This document shows positions 49,547-58,919 of a stretch of 64,000 nt of DNA, in pieces; the first letter of the stretch is position 1; each line of letters opens with the position of its first letter. The position numbers were made by a program, and so were the translations under genes. The stretch is from Sphingomonadales bacterium (GTDB lineage: Bacteria; Pseudomonadota; Alphaproteobacteria; Sphingomonadales; Sphingomonadaceae). Location of the stretch: assembly GCA_004173185.1 (NCBI GenBank), contig SEFZ01000010.1, positions 1 through 64,000 on the forward strand, given 5' to 3'. The notes below the pieces were generated by a model that saw only the letters and a list, made by a program, of their open reading frames with translations, had not been told where the DNA came from and ran no database searches.

Positions 49547-51640
49547 TTATCCGTCGGCGAGGATCAGCGCGTCGAGCGCGACAACGCCCTGACCCTTGGT
49601 ATAGACCACCACCGGGTTGAGATCGATTTCCCGGATCGCAGGCGTGCCCGCGAGTACACTGCCCAGCCCGACCACCAGATCGGCAACGGCCTCCACGTCC
49701 AGCGCGGGCGAACCGCGATAGCCGTCCAGTATCGCGGCCTGCTTGAGGCTGCGCAGCTCGGCGATCACCGCATCGCGCGGCAGATCGTGGGGGAGAAGGC
49801 GAACATCGTGGAGCAGCTCGGCAGTAACGCCGCCAAAGCCGACAAGGATCACCGGCCCCCATTCGGGATCGTTCTTCGCGCCAACGATCAGCTCGGTTCC
49901 GCGCGCGCCCATCGCTTCGATCAGGCCACCGTCCAGCGCAATGCTTGCATCATATGCGGAAACGTTGGCGTAGAGCTTTGCCCAGGCGGCTTCCAGCGCT
50001 GCTTCATCGACAATGTTCAGCAGAACCCCGCCCGCATCGCTCTTGTGGCTGAGTGCCGCTGCCTGTGCCTTCAGGACGACCGGATAGCCGACGGTTGCGG
50101 CCACGGCCTTTGCGTCGTCCACGGTTGCGGCAAACCCGCCCTGCGGGAACGGAATAGCTGCCGGAGCGAGCAGGGCCTTGGCGCGATATTCGGGGACGAC
50201 GCCCATTGGCAAATCGGCCAGCGTCCGCGCCGGGGCATCGCTCTTAGCAAAGTTGCGCTCGGCGAGCCTCGACAAGTGCCGCAACGCGCGGAAGGCGCGG
50301 TCGGCGGACGGGAAATAGGGGACGCCGATTGCGCGCAGTCCGGCAATATATTCGGCGGAGAAAGGCGCACCTTCATCGAGCCCGGCAAAGATCACCGGCT
50401 TTTCGGGCGCGATCTGCTTCACCGCATCGATGATGAAGGGGAATTTGCGCGACGCGGTAGCCTCATCGGTCTGGATGATGCCCACTACCACCGCCGCGAA
50501 ATCATCATCCTCCAACAAAGGCTGGAGCGTCCGGCGATAAAGGTCCGGATCGACCAGCGCTTGTGCGGTCAGGTCCATCGGGTTCGATACCGGGATGAAA
50601 TCGGGCATGCCCGCGCGCAGCTTCGCTTCGGTGGCAGGACCTACCACCGGCAGCTCAAGATCGATCTGTTCGGCGAGATCCAGAACCAATGCCTTGAAGC
50701 AGCCGCTCTCGGTAAGGACGCCGGTGCCGCCGCGACCGACCGGCTTGGCCCGCAGTGCGATCTCGATCACGTCGCCCAGTTCTTCAAGGCTGTCGACCAG
50801 CACCACGCCGGCGCGTTCGACCTTTGACTTCATCAGCTGCCAATCGCCGGCCATCGCGCCGGTGTGCGTCGCGGCAGATTCGCGGGCCGCAGAGGACTTG
50901 CCGGGGTGGAGCAGCACAATCGTTTTGCCCGCAGCGCGGGCCTGCGCCGCCAGCGCCAGGAACCGCGCGGGCTTGCGGAACTGCTCGACGATCATGCCGA
51001 TCACGCGAGTGTGATCCTGCGTAATCAGATGCTCGACATAATCCTCGACGCCACTGGCAGCCTCGTTGCCGGTGGATACCGAGATCGAGATACCCAAATC
51101 CTTGCCCATCAGCGTGGTGCCGAGCACCACCGCCATCGCTCCCGACTGGCTGACAATGCCGACGCCCGGCGTGTCGCCGAGCCGGATGGCCGGGGTTTCG
51201 ACAAAGGTCAGTGCAACGCCATCGACATAATTCACCAGGCCTAGGCAGTTCGGCCCTTCGATCACCATGCCGCTTTCCGCGGCGATGCGGGCGACTTCGG
51301 CCTGTGCGGCGAGCCCTTCTTCGCCCCCTTCGGCAAAGCCGGCCGAGAAGATCACGGCTGCGCCGACACCGCGCGCAGCCAGTTCGCGCACTGCGCCGAG
51401 CACGGCGGGGCCGGGGATGGCGAGGACCGCGGCGTCCACGCCCTCGGGCAGTGCGCCGATCGATTTGAGGCAGGGGCGGCCTTCTATCTCATCGCGCTTG
51501 GGGTTGATCAGGTGGATATCACCGGTGAAGCCATGGCGCTCCAGATTGCGCAGCACCGAATTGCCGAGCGCGCCCGGCGTGGGCGACGCGCCGATGATGG
51601 CGACCGAGCGAGGAGCAAGAAGGCGGGTCAGATTAGGCAT
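49547..51640 (-). CDS. ferA: ADP-forming acyl-CoA synthetase, probable feruloyl-CoA synthetase
   Basis: 697 residues from ATG 51640; the longer open frame runs into a repeat. A CoA-binding Rossmann domain comes first (LLAPRSVAIIGASPTPGALG), then the ligase domain with the likely phospho-His in ATHTGAMAG near 270, then an ATP-grasp domain with VLKAQAAALSHKSDAGGVLL. Sphingobium FerA, which makes feruloyl-CoA, belongs to this unusual NDP-forming class. The next gene upstream is a FerB-type hydratase-lyase, which supports a hydroxycinnamate substrate. Confidence 0.82.
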   Translation of the reverse strand: MPNLTRLLAPRSVAIIGASPTPGALGNSVLRNLERHGFTGDIHLINPKRDEIEGRPCLKSIGALPEGVDAAVLAIPGPAVLGAVRELAARGVGAAVIFSAGFAEGGEEGLAAQAEVARIAAESGMVIEGPNCLGLVNYVDGVALTFVETPAIRLGDTPGVGIVSQSGAMAVVLGTTLMGKDLGISISVSTGNEAASGVEDYVEHLITQDHTRVIGMIVEQFRKPARFLALAAQARAAGKTIVLLHPGKSSAARESAATHTGAMAGDWQLMKSKVERAGVVLVDSLEELGDVIEIALRAKPVGRGGTGVLTESGCFKALVLDLAEQIDLELPVVGPATEAKLRAGMPDFIPVSNPMDLTAQALVDPDLYRRTLQPLLEDDDFAAVVVGIIQTDEATASRKFPFIIDAVKQIAPEKPVIFAGLDEGAPFSAEYIAGLRAIGVPYFPSADRAFRALRHLSRLAERNFAKSDAPARTLADLPMGVVPEYRAKALLAPAAIPFPQGGFAATVDDAKAVAATVGYPVVLKAQAAALSHKSDAGGVLLNIVDEAALEAAWAKLYANVSAYDASIALDGGLIEAMGARGTELIVGAKNDPEWGPVILVGFGGVTAELLHDVRLLPHDLPRDAVIAELRSLKQAAILDGYRGSPALDVEAVADLVVGLGSVLAGTPAIREIDLNPVVVYTKGQGVVALDALILADG

Positions 51641-51653
51641 GGTTACATCCAGC

Positions 51654-51782
51654 AATCCTCCCCCGGAGGGGGAGGGGGACCGCGAAGCGGTGGAGGGGGT
51701 GTCTCCGCAAGCGATATATTCGCATGCGGAGACACCCCCTCCGTCATGCTGCGCATGCACCTCCCCGTGCCGGGGAGGATTT
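51654..51782. repeat. Sphingomonad palindromic repeat between ferB and ferA
   Basis: Inner arms GGAGGGGGTGTCTCCGCA (51692-51709) and 51725-51742 are perfect inverted 18-mers, and the outer AATCCTCCCC/GGGGAGGATT ends also pair. The loop contains GCGATATATTCGC. It separates ferB from ferA within the operon and could act as an RNA hairpin that changes relative expression. Confidence 0.85.
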
Positions 51783-51791
51783 ATGGAAGGC

Positions 51792-52628
51792 TTACGCCTT
51801 CACCTTGTCCTTGTCGTACGCGCCCAGGCCGGGCTTGTAGCTCTTCTCGTCGATGAACTGACGGATGCCTTCCTTGCGGCCTTCATTGTCGTAGGAATTG
51901 GCGGCTTCCTGCGCGCGGATCAGATAATCCTCGGCATCGTCATAGCTCATGATCCCCACGCGGCGGACCGCGTCCTTGGTCGCCTTCAGCGCAACCGGGT
52001 TCTTGGCGAGCAGCACCTTGGCGACTTCGGTGACGCGGGCCTTGAGGTCTGCAAGCGGCAGCGCCTCGTTGACCAGGCCCCAGTCGGCGGCGGTCTTGCC
52101 GTCGATATTCTCGCCCATCATCGCGTGATACATCGCCTTGCGGAACGGCAGCAGCTCGGTCGCCACCTTGGTCGCGCCGCCGCCGGGTAGGATGCCCCAG
52201 TTGATTTCGGAAAGGCCGAACTTGGCCTCTTCCGCAGCGAAGGCGAGATCGCACGCGAAGAGCGGGCCATAGCCACCGCCGAAGCACCAGCCATTGATCA
52301 TAGCGATCGTCGGCTTCTGGTACCAGCGCAGGCGGCGCCACCAGCCATAGCTTTCGCGCTGCGCCTTGCGGGTGCCGCGCAGGCCATCAGCCTCTGACTC
52401 GCGGAAATATTCCTTGAGATCCATGCCCGCGGTCCATGCGGGGCCTTCGCCGCCGAGCACAAGCACGCCAACCCTCTCGTCATGCTCAAGCAGGTCGAGC
52501 ACTTCCATCATGTCGCGGTTGAGCGTCGGGCTCATCGCGTTGCGCTTGTCCGGGCGGTTGAAGCGCACCCATGCGATGCCGTCTTCGACGTCATAAGCGA
52601 CGACGCCGTTGCTGCTGGTCTCGGTCAT
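51792..52628 (-). CDS. ferB: Hydroxycinnamoyl-CoA hydratase-lyase
   Basis: 278 residues from ATG 52628 behind GAGGAAAG. Crotonase fold: FNRPDKRNAMSPTLNRDMME, the hydroxycinnamate-specific WTAGMDLKEYFRE near 70, oxyanion-hole INGWCFGGGYGPLFACDLA, and the catalytic Glu region FGLSEINWGILPGG. These are hallmarks of the enzyme that hydrates feruloyl- or p-coumaroyl-CoA and splits it to vanillin or 4-hydroxybenzaldehyde plus acetyl-CoA. Lies 17 bases after the aldehyde dehydrogenase gene in one operon. Confidence 0.93.
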   Translation of the reverse strand: MTETSSNGVVAYDVEDGIAWVRFNRPDKRNAMSPTLNRDMMEVLDLLEHDERVGVLVLGGEGPAWTAGMDLKEYFRESEADGLRGTRKAQRESYGWWRRLRWYQKPTIAMINGWCFGGGYGPLFACDLAFAAEEAKFGLSEINWGILPGGGATKVATELLPFRKAMYHAMMGENIDGKTAADWGLVNEALPLADLKARVTEVAKVLLAKNPVALKATKDAVRRVGIMSYDDAEDYLIRAQEAANSYDNEGRKEGIRQFIDEKSYKPGLGAYDKDKVKA

Positions 52629-52645
52629 TTCTGCTTTCCTCAAAC

Positions 52646-54070
52646 TCAAATCGGATAATGGCCGGGCAGCGTCTCGATCGTGATCCAGCGCAGCTCGGTA
52701 AAGGCGTCGATCCCGGCCTTGCCGCCGAAGCGGCCGTAACCGCTGGCCTTGGTGCCGCCGAAGGGCATCTGCGCCTCGTCATGCACGGTCGGGCCGTTGA
52801 CGTGGCAGATGCCGGATTTGATCTGCTTGGCGACGCGCAGGCCGCGTGCGGTGTCCTTGGTGAACACCGCCGCCGACAGGCCGTATTCGGTATCGTTCGC
52901 CAGCTCGATCGCATGCGCCTCGTCGCGCGCGCGGATGATGCCGACGACCGGGCCGAAGCTCTCGTCGCGGAACAGGCGCATGTCGGTGGTAACCTTGTCG
53001 ATCACCGTCGCGAGCATCAGCACGCCATTGCTGTCGCCGCCGGCAATGCGGACGGCCCCCTTGGCCAGCGCGTCCTCGACCAGCCCGCCGACGCAATCGA
53101 CGGTCTTTTGATCGACCACTGCGCCGAGCTGGGTCTTGCCCTCGGCGGGATTGCCCACCGCGAGCGTCTTGGCCTTGGCCGCGAACTTTTCGGCAAACGC
53201 ATCGGCGACGCTGTCGACGACGATGATCCGCTCGGTCGACATGCAGATCTGGCCCGAATTCATGAATGCGCCGAACGCCGCGGCCTTGACCGCTTCGTCG
53301 AGGTCCGCGTCATCCAGGACGATGAAGGGCGCCTTGCCGCCCAGTTCGAGCAGCACGGGCTTGAGATGCTCGGCAGCGCGCTTGGCGATGATCTTGCCGA
53401 CATGCGTGGAGCCGGTGAAGTTGATGCGGCGGACATGCTTGTTGTCGATGAGCGCACCAACGATTTCGCCAGCATCTTCCGGCGCGTTGCTGATCAGGGT
53501 TACCGTTCCTTCGGGCAGGACTTCGTTGAAGGCTTCGACGATCAGCGCATGCGTCTTGGGGCAGGCCTCGGACGCCTTGAGGATAACGGTGTTGCCGCAT
53601 GCCAGCGGCATTGCGATCGCGCGGACGCCGAGGATGATCGGGGCGTTCCACGGCGCGATGCCGACCATCACGCCGACGGGCTCGCGCAGCGCCATGGCGA
53701 TGCAGCCGGGCTTGTCCGACGGGATCACTTCGCCGCCGATCTGGGTGGTCATCGCTGCCGCTTCGCGGACGATGCCGGCGGCCAGCATCAGATTGAACCC
53801 GGCCCAAGGCGGAGTCGCACCGATCTCGTTGACCATCGCTGCGATGAAGGCGTCCTTGCGCGCTTCGAGCGCATCGGCGGCCTTGTTGAGCAAGGCGCGG
53901 CGGGCATTGGGGCCCAGCGCCGACCATGCCGGAAATGCGGCGGCGGCTGCCGCGCAAGCGGCATCGACATCGGCGACGGTGGCGGCTGCTGTGGTGGTGG
54001 CGACTTCGCCGGTTACCGGATTGCGGCGTTCGAATGTGCGGGCTTCGCCCTCTCGTACCAAAGTGGCCAT
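52646..54070 (-). CDS. Aromatic aldehyde dehydrogenase (vanillin type)
   Basis: 474 residues. NAD(P)-binding IGIAPWNAPIILGVRAIAMP, with GSTHVGKIIAKRAAEHLKP; catalytic Glu in LELGGKAP near 245 and catalytic Cys in NSGQICMSTER near 280. It matches the salicylaldehyde/vanillin dehydrogenase subgroup and would oxidise the aldehyde released by FerB to vanillate or 4-hydroxybenzoate. First gene of the operon; a candidate operator lies 20 bases upstream. Confidence 0.92.
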   Translation of the reverse strand: MATLVREGEARTFERRNPVTGEVATTTAAATVADVDAACAAAAAAFPAWSALGPNARRALLNKAADALEARKDAFIAAMVNEIGATPPWAGFNLMLAAGIVREAAAMTTQIGGEVIPSDKPGCIAMALREPVGVMVGIAPWNAPIILGVRAIAMPLACGNTVILKASEACPKTHALIVEAFNEVLPEGTVTLISNAPEDAGEIVGALIDNKHVRRINFTGSTHVGKIIAKRAAEHLKPVLLELGGKAPFIVLDDADLDEAVKAAAFGAFMNSGQICMSTERIIVVDSVADAFAEKFAAKAKTLAVGNPAEGKTQLGAVVDQKTVDCVGGLVEDALAKGAVRIAGGDSNGVLMLATVIDKVTTDMRLFRDESFGPVVGIIRARDEAHAIELANDTEYGLSAAVFTKDTARGLRVAKQIKSGICHVNGPTVHDEAQMPFGGTKASGYGRFGGKAGIDAFTELRWITIETLPGHYPI

Positions 54071-54089
54071 GGATCCTCTCTTTCGAATT

Positions 54090-54104
54090 GTTATGACAGA
54101 TAAC
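54090..54104. promoter_or_regulatory. Candidate operator of the hydroxycinnamate operon
   Basis: GTTAT (54090-54094) and ATAAC (54100-54104) flank five bases. The site lies 20-34 bases before the aldehyde dehydrogenase start and could bind one of the MarR regulators. Confidence 0.45.
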
Positions 54105-54143
54105 GTAATAGCTTTTTGGCCGCAAGCGATTTTCGCGTGCGGA

Positions 54144-55529
54144 TTATCGCTGCTGCAACAGGCTCGATGCCGAGATGGTGGGATCGAGCGCGAGAATTTG
54201 CGTGGCGGCGTCGGCCGCTTGGCTCGGTTCCAGGGGTCGGGCGGCGCGACTCGCGCACAGAATGAACTTGTCGGTCAGCGCTGCATCCGAAAGCGGATTG
54301 CCGGGATGCCCGGCCGCATGCGGCACGGCGCGCTCCAGCCGCTGGCCCGAGCGCAGGACCAGCGTCAGCGATCCGCTGGCGGCATGCTCGCGGCCCCAAT
54401 CCGGATTGCGGCGCTCGGCCACACGCTGGGCCAGCGCCAGCACCTGCGAATCGGCGCGGGCGGCGTCGTCGAACGAATCGAGCGTCACGCTGCCATGGAC
54501 CAGTGCGTGTGCCGTGGTGAAGGGGATCGAGAACTTCGCCTGGATCGCGTTTTCCGGCGCGGCCTTGGCGGCGTGCGGGCGGATCAGCATTTCCTGCACC
54601 GGGCCGATCTCGGCCTCGGCGCGTTTGATCTCGCGCCAGTCGCAGCTTTGCCGGAGTTCCAGCGCCGCTTCGATATAGGCATGCGTTCCCCGGCAGCAGG
54701 GCCAGGGCTTGAAGCTGACTTCGTCGCCCAGGAAGCGGGTGCCGAGATCGGCCATCAGCGCCTTGGTCGGCCCGCCGCCGCCATAGACTGCGAAGAAGCC
54801 CGCGCGCCCTTCCAGCGGCTCGGAAAAGGCGTGCGCGCCTGCCTGTGAAAGCAACGCCGACTCGACCGCGCCGCGCGCCCCGAAGCCTTCGCGGACGCCG
54901 CGCAGGGGAGAGGCGGGGTCGTATTTGATTTCACCGGGGAAGCTCGCGGAGAGCATCGCCAGCCCCATCGCGTTGCGGATTCCGTCGGCGTCGAGGCCGA
55001 TAAGCTTGGCGCAGGCAGCGGCCGAGGCGATCAGCCCGACCAAGGCGGGGGGATACCAGCCGCCTGCCTCGAAGGTGGCCGCGGGCGCGATCGACAGGCG
55101 GCACGCAAGATCGCTGCCCACCGCCATCGCGGCCAGAAAGCGGCCGCCGTCTATCGCGGGATCAGCATCGGCGAGCGCGAGCAATGCGGGCACGAGCGCG
55201 GCGTTGGGATGCGCCGCGCCGGGATCGAAGGCGTCGCCGAAATCCATCGCATGGGCGAGCGCGCCATTGGCAAGCGCGGCGGGAATCGGATGGGCTAGCC
55301 TGTCGGTGCCCAGAATGCGCGAAAGGCCATCGGCGTGGCCGAGCGCCAGGTTGCGATAGGGAAGCGCCTCGGCGGCAAGCCCGGTGGCGGCGAGGGTGAC
55401 GCCCAGCGCATCGAGTAAAGCGCGCCGCGTTGCGTGGCGAGTGGCTTCGCTCAGGCCGTCATAGCTGACCTTGGCAAAGTGCGTAGCGACCTGCGCCGAA
55501 ACGCCAAAATTTGTTTTATCGCAAAACAT
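54144..55529 (-). CDS. MmgE/PrpD-family protein
   Basis: 461 residues from ATG 55529; ATG 55538 would place the start inside a candidate operator. MmgE/PrpD proteins include 2-methylcitrate dehydratase and cis-aconitate decarboxylase. Visible are NGALAHAMDFGDAFDPGAAH near 85-105 (the DxxD/His region), AKLIGLDADGIRNAMGLAML, and FKPWPCCRGTHAYIEAALEL. The true substrate is open. It is divergent from a secreted hydrolase gene. Confidence 0.88.
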   Translation of the reverse strand: MFCDKTNFGVSAQVATHFAKVSYDGLSEATRHATRRALLDALGVTLAATGLAAEALPYRNLALGHADGLSRILGTDRLAHPIPAALANGALAHAMDFGDAFDPGAAHPNAALVPALLALADADPAIDGGRFLAAMAVGSDLACRLSIAPAATFEAGGWYPPALVGLIASAAACAKLIGLDADGIRNAMGLAMLSASFPGEIKYDPASPLRGVREGFGARGAVESALLSQAGAHAFSEPLEGRAGFFAVYGGGGPTKALMADLGTRFLGDEVSFKPWPCCRGTHAYIEAALELRQSCDWREIKRAEAEIGPVQEMLIRPHAAKAAPENAIQAKFSIPFTTAHALVHGSVTLDSFDDAARADSQVLALAQRVAERRNPDWGREHAASGSLTLVLRSGQRLERAVPHAAGHPGNPLSDAALTDKFILCASRAARPLEPSQAADAATQILALDPTISASSLLQQR

Positions 55530-55532
55530 TCT

Positions 55533-55548
55533 TTGCAACCGCTTTCAT
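55533..55548. promoter_or_regulatory. LacI-type operator between MmgE/PrpD and hydrolase genes
   Basis: TTGCAACCGCTTTCAT agrees with the palindrome at 58920-58935 in 14 of 16 positions. It sits in the 59-base divergent gap and can affect both genes. Confidence 0.6.
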
Positions 55549-55588
55549 CGGAAGTATCGCCGATGCAAGCAGAAAATGGGAGAGTGAT

Positions 55589-56866
55589 ATGCTGCGCTTC
55601 GTTTTGGCCCTGCCGGTGGTGCTCGCACTCCCCTCCGCAACGCCGCTCTTCGCGCAACAGGCGCCTGCGGCTCGCGCGCTTTCGGGCACGTTGCCGAGCG
55701 GCGCCAAGTGGGTCGCCGAAGTGCCCGCGAACTGGAACGGCACGCTGCTGCTGTGGAGCCGCGGCTATTCGCCCAATGTCGGATCGCCCGAGGCGGCGGG
55801 GCGCGGCATGAACAAGCAATTGCTCGACGCCGGCTATGCGATCGCCGGATCGGATTATGGCGCGGCGGGCTGGGCGCTGGCCGAAGCGATACCGGCACAG
55901 CGCGCGACGATTGCCGCCTTTGCCGCCGCGCATGGCAAGCCGAAGAGGGTCATCGCCTGGGGCTATTCAATGGGTGGGCTGGTCACCACTGCGCTCGCCG
56001 AGCAGCCCAAGCCGGCAATACAGGGTGCACTGACGATGTGCGCGTCGATCGGCGGCGCCGTGGGCATGATGAACATGGCGCTCGACGGCGCCTATGCTTT
56101 CCGCACGCTCGTCGCGCCCGATGCCGGGATCCGGCTCGTCGATGTCGATGACGACCGCGTTAATGCCAAGCGCGTTGGCGATGCGCTGGGCGTGTCGATG
56201 CAGACGCCCAAGGGCCGGGCGCGCGTGACGCTCGCAGGGGTACTCGGCGGCATTCCGGGCTGGACGAGTCGCGACCGACCCGAGCCCGCCGCCGCCGATT
56301 ACGAGGAGCAGGCCGACGAGATTGGCCGCAGCTTCGCGATGGGCATTTTCCTGCCACGCACCGATCAGGAGAAGCGCACCGGTGGCGCTTTCTCGTGGAA
56401 CACCGGTGTGGACTATCGCGTCCAGCTCGCCCGATCGGGGCGCCGCGCGATGATCGAGGCTTTGTACCGCAAGGCCGGGCTCGATCTGGATGCCGATCTT
56501 GCCCGCCTGAATGCCGGGCAGCGGGTATCGGCCAAGGCGGAAGCAGTCGATTACATGGTGCGCAATTACACCCCGAATGCGCAGCCCCGGGTGCCGCTGC
56601 TCGCAGTGCAGACGATCGGCGACGGGCTGACATCGCCCTCGCTCCAGCGTGGCTATGCCGAGGCGGCGCGCGGCCGTGACGTGAAGAGCGTCTATGTTCA
56701 CGGTGCCGGCCATTGCACCTTCACGCCCGAGGCGGTGATGGCCTCGATCCGCTTCCTCGACCAGCGGCTGGAACGAGGCAAATGGGGCACTGCGCCGGCG
56801 GTCTTCGTGCCGCACACGCCACCGCCGATGCTGCGGCCGTTCGTGCGCGGCAGGAAGAACGGCTAG
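55589..56866 (+). CDS. Secreted alpha/beta hydrolase
   Basis: 425 residues from ATG 55589 behind GGGAGAG. Signal peptide to FAQQ near 23. The nucleophile elbow is WGYSMGGLVTT near 132 and the catalytic His lies in HGAGHCTF near the C-terminus. A long insertion with DYEEQADEIGRSFAMG forms a lid. It could be an esterase acting on the material brought in by the receptors, but I cannot name the substrate. Convergent with the next hydrolase; stops share CTAG. Confidence 0.85.
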   Translation: MLRFVLALPVVLALPSATPLFAQQAPAARALSGTLPSGAKWVAEVPANWNGTLLLWSRGYSPNVGSPEAAGRGMNKQLLDAGYAIAGSDYGAAGWALAEAIPAQRATIAAFAAAHGKPKRVIAWGYSMGGLVTTALAEQPKPAIQGALTMCASIGGAVGMMNMALDGAYAFRTLVAPDAGIRLVDVDDDRVNAKRVGDALGVSMQTPKGRARVTLAGVLGGIPGWTSRDRPEPAAADYEEQADEIGRSFAMGIFLPRTDQEKRTGGAFSWNTGVDYRVQLARSGRRAMIEALYRKAGLDLDADLARLNAGQRVSAKAEAVDYMVRNYTPNAQPRVPLLAVQTIGDGLTSPSLQRGYAEAARGRDVKSVYVHGAGHCTFTPEAVMASIRFLDQRLERGKWGTAPAVFVPHTPPPMLRPFVRGRKNG

Positions 56867-57819
56867 TCGATCCGCTTTTTCTCGATCGTCCATTTCTGGT
56901 CGGTGCAGAGACCGCAATCCTTGCCGGTGAAGGTCTTGGCCGCGAGCTTGTCGTGGCGAAGCTGCCAGTCGAGCCACCGCACCGCTACCTGCGCGACGAG
57001 CCCGCCATTGGGCTGGCGGAAGGTGCCGCCATGGCCGACGTTCAGGTCGGCGAGCATCACCGGTACATGGTCGATCTTGCGCACATCGTCGGTGCCGTTG
57101 GGATATGCGACGTCGCCCGGCCCACCCAACACGTAGAGCACCGGCGTGTGCAGTGTCTTGAGCAGCGACTTGTCGACCGTCATGCCAGAGATCGGATTGC
57201 TGCCATCGGCAAAGACGCCGCTATTGTGGACAATCACGGCGTGGATCCGGGGATCGCCTGCGACCTGGAGCGCCTGGAGCCCGCCGCAGCTGTGCCCGGC
57301 GACTGCGACCATGTTCGGATCGATGCGGCGGTAATAGGGACTGCCCTTGCGGCCATTCTCGGCCAGCGCCCAGGTGATACCGGCGCGGACGTCCTCGGCA
57401 GTGGTGACGACCGCAGGCTTCATGCCGTTGGCGTCGAGCGGGCGGGGCTGCGGCGTGCCGGCGGCTCCTGGGCCGCTCATGATCTTGCCAGGGGCGACCA
57501 CGAGATAGCCGTGCGACGCGATCTCGGCGAGATGGAAGCGCGCGCTCGCGCCGTCTTCGCGGCAGCCGCCATTGCCCCATACGAGCACGCCGAGCTTGCG
57601 GGCTCCCAACGCTTTCAGGTCGCGGGGCCGATAGACCACATGGTCGCCAAGCGTCGCGTCGATCTCCTTGATCGCCGGATAACGGCCGGTGCCCGGTGTA
57701 TCGGGCAGCGCATTGGCGGCGGCGCGGGCGGCGGCTTCTTCGGCCGGGGTGGGGGCGGGCGCCGTCTGCGCCACCGCGCCTGTTGCCATGAGTGCAAGCA
57801 AGGCCAATCCGTAGCGCAT
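56863..57819 (-). CDS. Secreted alpha/beta hydrolase (dienelactone/PET-hydrolase-like fold)
   Basis: 318 residues from ATG 57819 behind GGGAGAG. Signal peptide MRYGLALLALMATGAVAQ. Nucleophile elbow VAGHSCGGLQAL near 160; acid-loop LGGPGDVAYPNG and His in NVGHGGTF. Two C-terminal cysteines (DCGLC) may form a disulfide. A LacI-type operator lies 54 bases upstream of its start. Likely a periplasmic esterase. Confidence 0.85.
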   Translation of the reverse strand: MRYGLALLALMATGAVAQTAPAPTPAEEAAARAAANALPDTPGTGRYPAIKEIDATLGDHVVYRPRDLKALGARKLGVLVWGNGGCREDGASARFHLAEIASHGYLVVAPGKIMSGPGAAGTPQPRPLDANGMKPAVVTTAEDVRAGITWALAENGRKGSPYYRRIDPNMVAVAGHSCGGLQALQVAGDPRIHAVIVHNSGVFADGSNPISGMTVDKSLLKTLHTPVLYVLGGPGDVAYPNGTDDVRKIDHVPVMLADLNVGHGGTFRQPNGGLVAQVAVRWLDWQLRHDKLAAKTFTGKDCGLCTDQKWTIEKKRID

Positions 57820-57872
57820 TCCGACTCTCCCAATATTGTTATGCAGGAAAGCTATTCGTTCCGGTCGGATCA

Positions 57873-57888
57873 ATGCAAGCGTTTTCAT
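57873..57888. promoter_or_regulatory. LacI-type operator before hydrolase gene
   Basis: ATGCAAGCGTTTTCAT matches the 58920-58935 palindrome in 13 of 16 positions. It overlaps the lacI-type gene's stop and precedes the hydrolase gene (57819) on the same strand. The string CAATATTGTTAT (57831-57842) also occurs here, as at the P450 start. Confidence 0.5.
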
Positions 57889-58877
57889 GCGCTTTCGCGC
57901 GCAATTACCCGGAAGCCGACATCGGTTTTGATCTCGGTCGGTTCGCCTGCCGCGCGGGCGCGGAGGATGCGAAGCACTTCGCGGGCGATCCGGGCGCCGT
58001 CTATATCCACCGATGTGATCGTAGGCCGCATATCGCCCGCCATGCGCAAATTTCCGAAGCCGGTGACCGCGAGTTGATCGGGCACGCGGATGCCCGCAGC
58101 CTGCGCCTCGACGATCAGCCCTTGGGCGATCCAGTCCGATCCGCACACCACTACGTCGGGCTGTTCGGCAAGGTCCGCGAGCGCGCGATAGCTTAGCCGC
58201 CCCTGGCCGAAATGGCTGGGGACATTGACTTCGAGCCGCGTGGGCTCGGGGCCTCCGTCGCGCATCCAGCGATTGGTGAAGCCCATCGCGCGCCGCTCCG
58301 AACGCGACGAGCGTGGCACCACCAGATGCGGTCGCCGATACCCCCGTCCACGCAGAAACCGCGCCATCTCTTCGCCCGCCGCGCGGTGCGAAAAGCCCAC
58401 GGCCACGTCGATAGGTTCCTCTGGCAGGCCCCATGTCTCGATCACCGTCACGGGATTGGCGCGTAGTCGCGCCCGCGTTTCCGCATCGGAGACGATGCCG
58501 GTCAGGATGATCGCATCGACGCGGCGGGCTAGCGCCATGTTGATCTCGGCATCGAGCCGGCGATTGTCCGGACCGGTGAGTGCGAGCACCACGCTGTTGC
58601 CGTCGCTTGCCAGCTCGTCGATCATCGCTTCAACGGTATCGTTGAAGATCGACGTGGCGATATCGGGGACCAAAGCCGCGATCAGCCGCGACCGGCTCCC
58701 CGCAAGCGCGCCGGCGGTCAGATTGGGCACATAGCTGGTTGCCAGGATCGCCGCCCGAATCCTTTCGGCAGTGGGCTTCGCGACGACTTCGGGATTGTTG
58801 AGGAAGCGCGAAACCGTCGCGGTGGATACGCCGGCATGCGCGGCAACGTCGTCCAATCGGGGTGCTCTTGTCGCCAT
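57885..58877 (-). CDS. LacI-family transcriptional regulator
   Basis: 330 residues from ATG 58877. The helix-turn-helix DVAAHAGVSTATVSRFLN is at residues 10-27, with the hinge helix NLTAGALAGSRS near 55. The sugar-binding-protein-like effector domain follows (LIAALVPDIATSIFNDTVEA to the end). Divergent from the P450 operon, with a perfect TGCAAGCGCTTGCA palindrome between them. LacI proteins usually respond to sugars or sugar-like acids, a hint that a glycoside or quinate-like ester may be the inducer. Confidence 0.93.
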   Translation of the reverse strand: MATRAPRLDDVAAHAGVSTATVSRFLNNPEVVAKPTAERIRAAILATSYVPNLTAGALAGSRSRLIAALVPDIATSIFNDTVEAMIDELASDGNSVVLALTGPDNRRLDAEINMALARRVDAIILTGIVSDAETRARLRANPVTVIETWGLPEEPIDVAVGFSHRAAGEEMARFLRGRGYRRPHLVVPRSSRSERRAMGFTNRWMRDGGPEPTRLEVNVPSHFGQGRLSYRALADLAEQPDVVVCGSDWIAQGLIVEAQAAGIRVPDQLAVTGFGNLRMAGDMRPTITSVDIDGARIAREVLRILRARAAGEPTEIKTDVGFRVIARESA

Positions 58878-58919
58878 CGGCCAATCTATGGCGCAAGCGA
58901 GGGGGCGATGCAAAAGCTG

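Noticed and set aside
53136..54848. A 570-residue plus-strand frame opposite the aldehyde dehydrogenase and MmgE/PrpD genes
   Set aside because: It spans two real minus-strand genes and their gap, which no true gene should do here.
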